18,173 nt of DNA from positions 1 to 18,173 of the forward strand of contig CATWUX010000036.1 of assembly GCA_958354085.1 (NCBI GenBank), in the 5' to 3' direction. The translations under genes and the position numbers were made by a program. Shown here one piece after another: positions 1 to 7,620 of the stretch (position 1 is the stretch's first letter; every line of letters starts with the position of its first letter). Under the pieces are notes generated by a model that worked only from the letters and a program-made list of their open reading frames with translations, searched no databases and was not told the DNA's origin. Source of the stretch: an uncultured Oscillospiraceae bacterium. Its GTDB lineage: Bacteria > Bacillota > Clostridia > Oscillospirales > Acutalibacteraceae.

Positions 1-1
1 G

Positions 2-67
2 TATGCGGTTTCCCGGCAGGTCGAATGCGGGCGAATCGCAGACAAGCGGCGCGAAATTTTGGTATGA
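2..67 (+). CDS. C-terminal tail of an upstream gene (unidentified, partial)
   Basis: An open frame enters from the left edge and stops at a TGA at 65-67. That stop runs directly into the Shine-Dalgarno sequence of the next gene, the usual packing inside an operon. Only 21 residues are visible, rich in arginine and charged side chains and ending in REILV, which is too little to assign a family. A second frame starting at position 1 is also open, but it runs on into the methyltransferase gene as a shadow frame, so I prefer this one. The reading is an inference from position. Confidence 0.35.
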   Translation, partial: YAVSRQVECGRIADKRREILV

Positions 68-82
68 AAGGCGGTGGCGCAC

Positions 83-874
83 GTGGCGATCACCAGTCGG
101 GACAACCCGCTTGTGCGGGAGATAAAGCGGCTGCTGACCGATGCGCGTGCCCGCCGCAAAAGCGGTCGGTTTGTTACCGAGGGCGCGCGCCTGTGCGCCG
201 ACGCCGCACGCTCCGGCGTATCCGTGACGGCGGTGCTGTATACGGCGCGTGCAGCGCAGTTATACGCCCCGTCGCTGGACGAGCTGCGCCGTGTTTGCGG
301 CACGGTGCAGGAAATCCCGGACGAGCTGGCGCGCTATATCGCCGACACCGCGTCGCCGCAGGGAGTGTTCTGCTTGTGCGAAACGCCGGATAACCGGCTC
401 GCGGACGGCACGCTGCGTCCCGATGGGCAGTATCTGGCGTTGGAGGATGTGCAGGACCCCGCGAATCTCGGAACGGTCATCCGTACCGCCGAAGCCATGG
501 GGCTGGACGGCTTATTGCTGTCCGCCGGCTGCTGCGATGTCTATAACCCCAAGGTCGTACGCGGCAGTATGGGCGGCGTGTTCCGCTTGCCGGTGCATAC
601 GGTGGAGGATATGTGCGCCGCCGTGGAGGTCTGGCAGCAGCAGGGCTTCCGCTGCTGGGCGTGCGTGGTGGATAAAACGGCTACGCCGCTGACGCAGGCG
701 ACGTTCGGCAAGGGCGTGATCTGTCTTATCGGCAACGAGGGAAACGGCCTGCGTCCGGAAACCGTCGCGGTTTGCCGGAATCGGCTGACGATCCCCATGC
801 CCGGACGGGCGGAATCCCTCAACGCCTCGATGGCGGCCGGCATCGTTTTGTGGGAAATGGGGAAAACCCGATAA
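83..874 (+). CDS. TrmH/SpoU-family RNA 2'-O-methyltransferase
   Basis: This is a SAM-dependent 2'-O-ribose methyltransferase of the SPOUT class, most like the 23S rRNA-modifying RlmB/YsgA type; the exact target nucleotide cannot be told from sequence. The protein has 263 residues. Residues 1-95 resemble the L30e-like substrate-binding domain. The catalytic knot domain shows motif 1 (DPANLGTVIRTAE, 125-137), motif 2 (GNEGNGL, 217-223) and motif 3 (IPMPGRAESLNASMAA, 237-252), with the conserved Asn, Arg and Glu of the family present. I chose the GTG at 83 because AAAGGCGGTG (67-76), one mismatch from the ideal ribosome site, sits 6 nt before it. The in-frame GTG at 74 overlaps that site. The gene is 12 nt from dprA and is probably co-transcribed with it. 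Confidence 0.9.
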   Translation: MAITSRDNPLVREIKRLLTDARARRKSGRFVTEGARLCADAARSGVSVTAVLYTARAAQLYAPSLDELRRVCGTVQEIPDELARYIADTASPQGVFCLCETPDNRLADGTLRPDGQYLALEDVQDPANLGTVIRTAEAMGLDGLLLSAGCCDVYNPKVVRGSMGGVFRLPVHTVEDMCAAVEVWQQQGFRCWACVVDKTATPLTQATFGKGVICLIGNEGNGLRPETVAVCRNRLTIPMPGRAESLNASMAAGIVLWEMGKTR

Positions 875-886
875 GGGGGAGACGTT

Positions 887-2101
887 GTGGATACACGCGT
901 GTATTGGATATGGATGCAGCAGGCGCTCGGTGCGGGAAATCCCGCCGCCGGCCGGTTGCTTTCTCTCTTTGAAACTCCCGCACAAGTGTACGCGGCGTCG
1001 CCGGAGGAACGGGCGCAGGCCGGTGCGTCAAAATCGGTGCTGGAGCGGCTGAAAAACCGCTCGCTGGAGACGGCCCGTGCCATTTTGGAGCAGGTTTTGC
1101 AGCGGGAGCAGTGGCTGCTTACGCCGGATGATGCGCTGTATCCCGCGCTGCTGCGCGGACTGCCGGATCTGCCGCTGGTGCTGTACGGGCAGGGGCAGAC
1201 GCTGGATCTGGACTGGATGCCGGCTGTTGCGATGATCGGTACGCGCAGCGCGTCCGCTTACGGGCAGGCGATGGCACGTCGTATGGCGGCGTCGTTGGCC
1301 GCCGGCGGGATGACCGTGGTGAGCGGCGGTGCCGTGGGGATTGACGCGGCATGCTTGCAGGCGGCGATGGAGGCCGGCGGCACGGTCGTGTCGGTGCAGG
1401 CGTGCGGGCTGGACGTGAACTACCCGGCGGAAAACGCGGGAATGCGCCGCCGGATCTTGGAAACGGACGGGATGCTGGTGTCGGAATATCCGCCCGGCAC
1501 GCCGGTGACGCCGGGCTGCTTCCCCATTCGCAACCGACTGATGAGCGGCATGACGCTGGGCACCTGCGTGATCGAGGCGCCGGAGCGCAGCGGCGCGCTG
1601 ATCACCGCGCGGCTGGCGTGTGAGCAGGGGCGGGATGTGTTTGCCATTCCCGGCGCCATTACCTCACCGAAAAGCGGCGGCGCCAACGAGCTGATCAAAC
1701 GCGGGGCGCGCTTGGTGAGTGACGCTTGCGAAATTATAGGCGAATATCAGCCGCTGTATGCGTCCATATTGGATATTGAAGCGGCGGCGGATATGCAGGA
1801 TCGGATACGCCGCGAGGACGGGAAATTCCCCGAAAGCGCTCCGGAAACAAAACCGCGGCGGAAGCGGCCGGCTCCGGCGAAAGAACCGATGCCTACCCAG
1901 ACCAAGCAAGCGGTCGCCGTACCGGAAGGAGCTTCACCGCTGGCAAAGCGGATTTTCGAAGCGCTGACGGAGGAGCCGCAGCATATCGACGTGCTGGCGC
2001 AGAATATGGCGCTGCCCACGGAGCAGGTGCTGGCCGGGCTGACCGAGCTGGAGCTGTTCGGCGCGGCGCAAAGCTATGCCGGACGTCTGTATTCTTGCTG
2101 A
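887..2101 (+). CDS. dprA: DNA-processing protein DprA
   Basis: DprA binds incoming single-stranded DNA and loads RecA during natural transformation; it is widespread even in bacteria not known to be competent. The 404-residue protein starts at a GTG, 6 nt after AAGGGGGA. Residues 1-75 form a helix-hairpin-helix-like N-terminus. The Rossmann-like core (about 80-285) carries the family marks GTRSASAYG (118-126), SGGAVGID (146-153), FPIRNRLMSG (212-221), SGALITA (235-241) and IPG (254-256). A basic, proline-rich linker (about 315-345) leads to a C-terminal winged helix (350-404) ending in GRLYSC. Length and domain order are normal for the full-length Firmicute type. The gene lies between an RNA methyltransferase and topA, and dprA-topA is a common pair. 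Confidence 0.96.
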   Translation: MDTRVYWIWMQQALGAGNPAAGRLLSLFETPAQVYAASPEERAQAGASKSVLERLKNRSLETARAILEQVLQREQWLLTPDDALYPALLRGLPDLPLVLYGQGQTLDLDWMPAVAMIGTRSASAYGQAMARRMAASLAAGGMTVVSGGAVGIDAACLQAAMEAGGTVVSVQACGLDVNYPAENAGMRRRILETDGMLVSEYPPGTPVTPGCFPIRNRLMSGMTLGTCVIEAPERSGALITARLACEQGRDVFAIPGAITSPKSGGANELIKRGARLVSDACEIIGEYQPLYASILDIEAAADMQDRIRREDGKFPESAPETKPRRKRPAPAKEPMPTQTKQAVAVPEGASPLAKRIFEALTEEPQHIDVLAQNMALPTEQVLAGLTELELFGAAQSYAGRLYSC

Positions 2102-2117
2102 ACAAGCGGTTCGACTG

Positions 2118-2166
2118 TGCGTATTGAAGAATGGGAAAGAGACGCTTTCCCATTCTTCAATACGTA
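2118..2166. repeat. 20-bp perfect inverted repeat between dprA and topA (possible terminator/attenuator)
   Basis: The arms at 2120-2139 and 2145-2164 are exact reverse complements around the 5-nt loop AGACG. A G-T and a T-A pair at the base (2118-2119 with 2165-2166) extend the stem to 22. The sequence after the stem is TAATTTTG, a short and imperfect T-run, so this could be a weak intrinsic terminator or attenuator ahead of topA. No T-run flanks the other side, so a bidirectional terminator is unlikely. The arms are less GC-rich than the surrounding coding sequence. A small mobile or repeated hairpin element is the main alternative. Confidence 0.6.
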
Positions 2167-2196
2167 ATTTTGATAGAAAAGACAGGTGATGGCGAT

Positions 2197-4281
2197 ATGT
2201 CAAAGCTGGTTATTGTGGAATCACCAGCCAAAGCGAAAACCATTCAGAAATATCTGGGGGCGGGATACGAAGTGATCGCCTCCATGGGTCATATCCGGGA
2301 TCTGCCCAAAACGCTGCTGGGCGTCGATATCGAACACGGTTTTAAACCGCGTTATGTGGATATTCCGGGAAAATCGGCGCTGATCAAGCAGCTCAAGGCG
2401 ATGGCCGCCGATGCAGACGGCGTCATTCTCGCAACCGACCCGGATCGCGAGGGCGAGGCGATCTCCTGGCATCTGGCGCAGCTGCTCAAGGTGGATCTCA
2501 ACGAAAAAAACCGTGTGACTTTTAATGAAATTACCAAAACCGGTGTGCAGCAGGGGATGCAGCAGCCGCGGTTGCTGGATATGGATCTGGTCAACGCCCA
2601 GCAGGCGCGCCGTATTCTGGATCGCATCGTGGGCTATAAGCTCAGCCCGTTTTTGTGGAAAAAAGTCCGCAAAGGGCTGTCCGCCGGGCGCGTACAGTCG
2701 GCGGCGGTCAGCATTATTGTGGATCGTGAGGACGAGATACGCGCGTTCGTCAGCGAGGAATATTGGAGCTTGGACGCCTTGCTGTCCGCCACCGAAAAGG
2801 GTAAGGCGTTTCCGGCGCGTTTCCACGGCACGAAAAAGGGCAAGGTAAAAATTGCCAACAAGGAAGAAGCGGACGCGATTCTGGCGGCTCTGCAAAACGC
2901 GGCATTCACCGTGGATACGGTCAAGCGCGGCGTACGGCAGATCTCGCCGCAGCCGCCGTTCATCACCTCCACCATGCAGCAGGAGGCCAGCCGCAAGCTG
3001 GGCTTTGCCGCGCGCCGGACGATGAAAGCCGCGCAGGAGCTGTATGAAGGCGTGGAAATTCCGGAAATCGGCGCGGTCGGTTTGATTACCTATATGCGTA
3101 CCGACTCGCTGCGCATTTCCGAGGATGCGCGCAAGGAGGGCTGCGACTATATCCGCGAACGTTACGGCGCGGACTACCTGCCCGAAAAGCCGCGTTATTT
3201 CAAATCCCGCAATAACGCGCAGGACGCACACGAGGCGATCCGCCCGTCTATGCCGGCGCTGACGCCGGAACGCGTAAAAGACGCGCTGAGCGCCGACCAG
3301 TATAAGCTGTATAAGCTGATCTGGGATCGTTTTATTGCCAGCCTGATGGCCAATTGCGTACAAGACACCTGTCAGATGGATATCACCGCCGCGGATTATT
3401 TGTTCAAGGCTTCCGGTTACACGGTGCGGTTTGATGGCTATACCGTGCTGTATGTCGAGGGCAAGGACGAGGAAAGCGAGACCGGCGGCCCGCTGCCGGC
3501 ACTGAACGAGGGCGATAAGCTGCACCTGCGCGAGCTGAAGGGCAACCAGCATTTCACGCAGCCGCCCGCCCGCTATACCGAGGCGACGCTTATCAAGGCG
3601 CTGGAAGAAAACGGCATCGGCCGTCCGTCCACATATGCGCCGACGATCAGCACGATCCTGTCCCGCGAATACATCGAGCGGGAGGGAAAATCGCTCAAGC
3701 CCACGGCGCTGGGCGAGGTGACGACGCGGCTGATGAAAGAGCAGTTCCCCGAGGTGGTGGACGTAGAGTTCACCGCGAACATGGAACAGCAGCTGGACGG
3801 CGTGGAAAGCGGCAAGCGCGATTGGGTGCAGACGCTGGACAGCTTCTATCAGGAGTTTGCCAAAACGCTGGCAAAGGCGGAGGAAAACCTCTCCGGCGAG
3901 CGGATCGCTGTTCCGGAAGTGGAAAGCGACGTGGTGTGCGACCTCTGCGGGCGGAAGATGGTGGTCAAAACCGGCCGCTACGGCAAGTTCTTGGCTTGCC
4001 CCGGTTACCCGGAATGCAAAAACACCAAGCGGATCGTCGAAGAAACGCCCGGCATCTGTCCGAAATGCGGCGGAGCGATCCATGCGAAGAAATCCAAAAA
4101 TAACCGAAAATTTTTCGGCTGCTCCAACTATCCGAACTGCGATTTCGTGACATGGAGCGAACCGACTGCCGAGCTTTGCCCGAAATGCGGCAAAACCCTT
4201 TTCAAGAAAAAGGGCAAAAACGCCGGTCTATATTGCCTGACCGAGGGCTGCGGGTTTGAGAAGGAACCGGAAAATAAGTAA
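2197..4281 (+). CDS. topA: DNA topoisomerase I (type IA)
   Basis: TopA relaxes negative supercoils by transient single-strand cleavage through a 5'-phosphotyrosine. The start is the ATG after AGGTGAT (2184-2190, spacing 6). It gives 694 residues beginning MSKLVIVESPAKAKTI, the canonical family start with the Toprim glutamate at residue 9. The Toprim aspartates lie in DPDREGEAI (about 82-90). The nucleophile is Tyr299 in ITYMRTDS, followed by Arg301. The C-terminus holds three four-cysteine zinc ribbons from Cys581 to about residue 686 (CDLC...CPGYPEC, CPKC...CSNYPNC, CPKC...CLTEGC). This is the usual bacterial arrangement. An in-frame upstream ATG at 2131 lies inside the inverted repeat and has no ribosome site. 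The stop is 17 nt before trmFO. Confidence 0.98.
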   Translation: MSKLVIVESPAKAKTIQKYLGAGYEVIASMGHIRDLPKTLLGVDIEHGFKPRYVDIPGKSALIKQLKAMAADADGVILATDPDREGEAISWHLAQLLKVDLNEKNRVTFNEITKTGVQQGMQQPRLLDMDLVNAQQARRILDRIVGYKLSPFLWKKVRKGLSAGRVQSAAVSIIVDREDEIRAFVSEEYWSLDALLSATEKGKAFPARFHGTKKGKVKIANKEEADAILAALQNAAFTVDTVKRGVRQISPQPPFITSTMQQEASRKLGFAARRTMKAAQELYEGVEIPEIGAVGLITYMRTDSLRISEDARKEGCDYIRERYGADYLPEKPRYFKSRNNAQDAHEAIRPSMPALTPERVKDALSADQYKLYKLIWDRFIASLMANCVQDTCQMDITAADYLFKASGYTVRFDGYTVLYVEGKDEESETGGPLPALNEGDKLHLRELKGNQHFTQPPARYTEATLIKALEENGIGRPSTYAPTISTILSREYIEREGKSLKPTALGEVTTRLMKEQFPEVVDVEFTANMEQQLDGVESGKRDWVQTLDSFYQEFAKTLAKAEENLSGERIAVPEVESDVVCDLCGRKMVVKTGRYGKFLACPGYPECKNTKRIVEETPGICPKCGGAIHAKKSKNNRKFFGCSNYPNCDFVTWSEPTAELCPKCGKTLFKKKGKNAGLYCLTEGCGFEKEPENK

Positions 4282-4298
4282 AAACGAGGTGAGGCGGT

Positions 4299-5612
4299 TT
4301 GGCGCAGTCCATTACGGTGATCGGCGCCGGTCTGGCGGGCTGTGAGGCGGCGTGGGCGATCGCCCGCGCCGGTGTACCCGTTACGCTGGTGGAGATGAAA
4401 CCGGAAAAAATGTCGCCCGCCCATCATGCGGCGGGTTTTGCGGAGCTGGTTTGCTCCAATTCGCTCAAGGCGCGGCGGCTGGAAAGCGCGGCGGGATTGC
4501 TGAAAACCGAAATGCAGCGGTTTGGCTCGGTGTGTATGGACGCCGCGCTGCGCTGTGCGGTGCCGGCGGGCGGCGCTCTGGCCGTGGAACGCGATACCTT
4601 TTCCGCGCTGGTGACGCAGGCGGTGGAAAACCACCCGCTGATCACCGTTGAGCACCGCGAGATCACGGCGCTGCCCGCAGAGGGCGTGACCGTGGTCGCG
4701 ACCGGCCCGCTGACGGCGCAACCGCTCGCGGACGAGCTGCGCTCCCTGTGCGGTGGTGCGCTCAGCTTTTTCGACGCGGCCGCCCCGATCGTGACGGCTG
4801 ACAGCGTGGATCGCGCGTACGCGTTTTGCGCGTCCCGCTATGACAAGGAGGAAAGCGGCGAGGGCGATTATATCAACTGCCCGATGAACCGCGAGGAATA
4901 CGAGGCGTTCCATGCCGCGCTGGTGACGGCGGAAACCGCGCCGCTGCACGCGTTTGACCGGCCGGAGGAGCCGCGCGTGTACGAGGGCTGTATGCCCATT
5001 GAGGTGTTGGCAAGGCGCGGGACGGACGCGATCCGGTTCGGTCCGATGAAACCGGTCGGCCTGCGCGACCCGCGCACCGGCCACCGTCCGTGGGCGGTGC
5101 TGCAGCTGCGCAGGGAAAATGCGCAGGGAACGCTGCTGAATCTGGTCGGTTTCCAGACCAATCTGAAATTTGGCGAGCAAAAACGGGTGTTCGGGATGAT
5201 CCCCGCGCTGCACGACGCAGAATTTATGCGCTACGGTGTGATGCACCGCAACACGTTTTTGGATTCGCCGCGGCTGCTGACGGCGGGCTTTGCGTTCCGC
5301 ACCCGTCCGGGGCTGTTTTTCGCGGGACAGATGACCGGCGTGGAGGGGTATATGGAATCCGCTTCCTCCGGTATTCTGGCCGGTACCAACGCCGTACGGT
5401 TTCTGCGCGGCGAAGCGCCGCTGATTTTGCCGCCCGATACCATGATGGGGGCGCTGGCGGCCTACATCAGCGATGAAAGTGTGAAAGATTTTCAGCCGAT
5501 GGGCGCGAATTTTGGTATTTTACCGCCGATCGAGCCGAAAATTCGGGATAAAAAGCAGCGGTATGCCGCGCTGGCGCAGCGGGCGCTGGACAGCTTGGAA
5601 ACCGTTTTATAA
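4299..5612 (+). CDS. trmFO: TrmFO, folate/FAD-dependent tRNA (uracil-54-C5)-methyltransferase
   Basis: The enzyme makes ribothymidine at position 54 of the tRNA T-loop, using methylenetetrahydrofolate as methyl donor and reduced FAD. It is typical of Firmicutes in place of SAM-dependent TrmA. The 437 residues match the family length. The FAD-binding Rossmann motif GAGLAGCE is at 9-16, and the VEMKPEKMSPAH strand-turn follows. Cys52 (ELVCSNSL) and Cys231 (YEGCMPIEV) lie in the motifs that hold the catalytic cysteines described for the B. subtilis enzyme. The start is a TTG, 7 nt after GAGGTG (4286-4291); no ATG gives this N-terminus. The stop codon lies within a small AT palindrome, GTTTTATAAAAC (5604-5615). 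A topA-trmFO order is common in Firmicutes. Confidence 0.97.
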   Translation: MAQSITVIGAGLAGCEAAWAIARAGVPVTLVEMKPEKMSPAHHAAGFAELVCSNSLKARRLESAAGLLKTEMQRFGSVCMDAALRCAVPAGGALAVERDTFSALVTQAVENHPLITVEHREITALPAEGVTVVATGPLTAQPLADELRSLCGGALSFFDAAAPIVTADSVDRAYAFCASRYDKEESGEGDYINCPMNREEYEAFHAALVTAETAPLHAFDRPEEPRVYEGCMPIEVLARRGTDAIRFGPMKPVGLRDPRTGHRPWAVLQLRRENAQGTLLNLVGFQTNLKFGEQKRVFGMIPALHDAEFMRYGVMHRNTFLDSPRLLTAGFAFRTRPGLFFAGQMTGVEGYMESASSGILAGTNAVRFLRGEAPLILPPDTMMGALAAYISDESVKDFQPMGANFGILPPIEPKIRDKKQRYAALAQRALDSLETVL

Positions 5613-5641
5613 AACAGACGTAAACGAAAGGATGGTCTTTA

Positions 5642-6667
5642 ATGCGTGTAATTGTGGATGCGTTCGGCGGCGACAACGCCCCGCTGGAAATCATCAAGGG
5701 CGCGGCGCTGGCCGTTGCCGAATATGGCTATACCGTCGTTCTGACCGGCAGCGAGGCGGAGATCCGCCGTGTGGCGGCGGAAAACGCGATTTCGCTGGAC
5801 GGCATGGAAATCGTGGATGCGCCGGACGTGATCTCCATGGAAGACGAACCGCGCAGTATTCTGAAAGATCATAAAAACTGCTCGATGGCGGAGGGGTTGC
5901 GGCTGCTCGCGAGCGGAGGGGGCGATGCGTTCGTCACCGCCGGCAGCACCGGCGCGCTGATCATGGGTGCGACCTTCTTCGTCAAGCGGATCAAGGGCGT
6001 GTCCCGCGCTGCTCTCGCCCCGCTGATGCCGTCCGACAAGGGAGCGTTTATGCTGGTGGATTCGGGTGCGAACGTGGAGTGCCGTCCGGAAATGCTGCTG
6101 CAATTTGCGCAGATGGGCAGCATCTATATGACGAATGTACTCGGCGGCGGCAAGCCCGCAACGGTCGGTCTGGTCAACGTCGGCACGGAGGACTGCAAGG
6201 GCGGCGATCTGCAGCACGAGGCGTTTAAGCTGCTCAAGGACAGCGACCTGAACTTCGTCGGCAATATCGAAGCACGCCAGATCCCCTTCGGTGCGGCGGA
6301 CGTGGTGGTGGCGGACGGCTTCACCGGCAACGTCATCCTCAAGCTGATGGAGGGCGTGGCGGACGCTTTTATGGGCAACATCAAGCAGGTGTTCCTCGCC
6401 AATCTGAAAACCAAACTGGCGGCGCTCGCCGTCAAGCCGCAGCTGCGTGCGTTCAAAAAGAAAATGGATACCTCCGAATATGGCGGCGCACCCTTGCTGG
6501 GCGTGGCGAAGCCGGTGATCAAAACGCACGGCAATTCCAAAGCGGCAGCGGTGAAAAACGCTATCCGCGTGGCGGCAGACTTTTCAAAAGCGGGTGTGAT
6601 CGAGCAGATCGCACAGGCGGTGCGCCCGTCCGCGGAAGCGGCGGATGAGAGCACCGCGGCGGAATAA
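5642..6667 (+). CDS. plsX: Phosphate acyltransferase PlsX
   Basis: PlsX is a peripheral membrane enzyme that converts acyl-ACP and phosphate to acyl-phosphate, the substrate of PlsY in phospholipid synthesis. The 341 residues are of normal length. Family marks are the N-terminal VDAFGGDNAP (5-14), TAGSTGALI (99-107), the VDSGAN stretch near 139-144, and ADGFTGNV near 221-228. The start ATG follows AAAGGATGG (5627-5635) with good spacing. No fapR gene precedes it. No fabD or fabG follows, unlike the plsX-fabD-fabG-acpA-rnc order of Bacillus; an ACP-like gene comes next after 24 nt. A short AAAG/CTTT complementarity around the ribosome site (5627-5640) is probably too weak to matter. Confidence 0.97.
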   Translation: MRVIVDAFGGDNAPLEIIKGAALAVAEYGYTVVLTGSEAEIRRVAAENAISLDGMEIVDAPDVISMEDEPRSILKDHKNCSMAEGLRLLASGGGDAFVTAGSTGALIMGATFFVKRIKGVSRAALAPLMPSDKGAFMLVDSGANVECRPEMLLQFAQMGSIYMTNVLGGGKPATVGLVNVGTEDCKGGDLQHEAFKLLKDSDLNFVGNIEARQIPFGAADVVVADGFTGNVILKLMEGVADAFMGNIKQVFLANLKTKLAALAVKPQLRAFKKKMDTSEYGGAPLLGVAKPVIKTHGNSKAAAVKNAIRVAADFSKAGVIEQIAQAVRPSAEAADESTAAE

Positions 6668-6691
6668 CAGCGGGAAAGGGAGAAAGACGGT

Positions 6692-6916
6692 ATGGTATTG
6701 GAGCAGCTGAAACGGTTGCTGACGGAGCAATACGGCTGTGACGAGGACGAGATCACGCTGTCCGCGACGCTCGACGATCTGAATCTGGTGCCGCATGAGC
6801 GCAGCGAGCTGGCGCTGGTGCTGGAGGAGCTGTTCGGCGTGGAAATTCCGGGCGAGGCGCTGGACGATTTTGAGACGGTCGAGGATATGGTCGGCTATAT
6901 AGAAGATCGGATGTGA
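6692..6916 (+). CDS. Acyl-carrier-protein-like protein lacking the phosphopantetheine serine
   Basis: The protein has 74 residues, is acidic, and has the four-helix ACP pattern. It aligns without gaps to E. coli ACP across helix II: DDLNLVPHERSELALVLEEL (28-47) falls on [20 protein letters not shown]. The alignment puts Pro34 where ACP has the Ser36 that carries 4'-phosphopantetheine. The flanking Asp and Leu of the DSL motif are Val33 and His35. The only nearby serine, Ser38, is one helical turn later. The rest is well kept (EELFGVEIP, TVEDMVGYIEDRM), so the gene looks selected rather than decayed. The position between plsX and rnc is that of acpA in Bacillus. It cannot be a normal acyl carrier if the alignment holds; a binding or regulatory role is an inference. 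A GGGAGAAAG site precedes the ATG. Confidence 0.85.
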   Translation: MVLEQLKRLLTEQYGCDEDEITLSATLDDLNLVPHERSELALVLEELFGVEIPGEALDDFETVEDMVGYIEDRM

Positions 6917-6930
6917 GGAGAGTGGACGCT

Positions 6931-7620
6931 ATGCAGGAAAACCGGGACGCGCTGATGCGCGCGATCGGATACCGGTTTCAAAATCCGCAGCTGCTGGAAA
7001 AAGCGCTGACGCATTCCTCTTATGCCAACGAAGGGCGGCACGGGCTGGAAAGCAACGAACGGCTGGAGTTTTTGGGCGATTCGGTTCTGGGCTTTATCGC
7101 CGCGGTCTATCTGTTTGAAAAAGAACACGCGCCGGAGGGCGAGCTGACCAAGCTGCGTGCAACGGCGGTATGTGAAAAAGCGCTGTGCTCGTATTCGCAA
7201 TCGCTGGGCTTGGGCGCGCATCTGCTGTTGGGCAAGGGCGAACGGCTCACCGGCGGTGCGGAGCGCCCGTCCATTCTCGCGGACGCGTTTGAGGCGGTGG
7301 TCGCGGCGATCTATCTGGATGGCGGGCTGGAGCCGGCGCGGCAATTTGTGCTGCCTTTTCTTGAGAAGGAAGTGGGCAGCCAGCGCAGACGGCATTTCCG
7401 TGATTATAAAACGATGCTGCAGGAGATCATCCAGCAGAATCCGGAGGAAAGGCTGGAGTATGTGCTCGTGGGCGAATCCGGCCCCGATCACAGCAAGCAG
7501 TTCACCGTGGAGGTACATCTGCATTCCAACGTCATCGGCAAGGGCAAAGGCCACAGCAAAAAAGAAGCGGAGCAGCAGGCCGCGCGGGAAGCGCTGGCGC
7601 TGATGGGTTATGACAGCTGA
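6931..7620 (+). CDS. rnc: Ribonuclease III
   Basis: RNase III is the double-strand-specific endonuclease for rRNA precursor processing and some mRNA decay. I start it at the ATG 10 nt after the GAGGAG site (6915-6920), giving 229 residues. A GTG at 6913 in the same frame overlaps the stop of the previous gene and precedes the ribosome site. The catalytic domain carries the signature NERLEFLGDS (42-51) with metal ligands Glu43, Glu46 and Asp50, and the second pair Asp118 and Glu121 (LADAFEAV). The double-stranded-RNA-binding domain spans about 158-227 and ends in the lysine-rich GKGKGHSKKEAEQQAA region. The gene is complete and typical. Its last 11 nt overlap the next gene, which suggests translational coupling. 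Confidence 0.98.
   Translation: MQENRDALMRAIGYRFQNPQLLEKALTHSSYANEGRHGLESNERLEFLGDSVLGFIAAVYLFEKEHAPEGELTKLRATAVCEKALCSYSQSLGLGAHLLLGKGERLTGGAERPSILADAFEAVVAAIYLDGGLEPARQFVLPFLEKEVGSQRRRHFRDYKTMLQEIIQQNPEERLEYVLVGESGPDHSKQFTVEVHLHSNVIGKGKGHSKKEAEQQAAREALALMGYDS

Noticed and set aside
2118..2172. Calling the dprA/topA hairpin a firm intrinsic terminator
   Set aside because: The T-run after the stem is short and interrupted (TAATTTTG) and the stem base is AT-rich. I kept it as an inverted repeat with a possible terminator role.
2131..2196. Upstream in-frame ATG extending TopA by 22 residues
   Set aside because: The ATG lies inside the long inverted repeat, has no ribosome site and adds residues unlike any TopA N-terminus. 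The ATG at 2197 has AGGTGAT 6 nt before it and gives the canonical start.
2221..4083. Long open frame on the minus strand opposite topA
   Set aside because: It mirrors the codon periodicity of a GC-rich gene. The translation is low-complexity in Arg, His, Leu and Gln and matches no family I recognise.
6913..6930. GTG start for RNase III six codons earlier
   Set aside because: It overlaps the ACP-like stop and precedes the GAGGAG site that serves the ATG at 6931.
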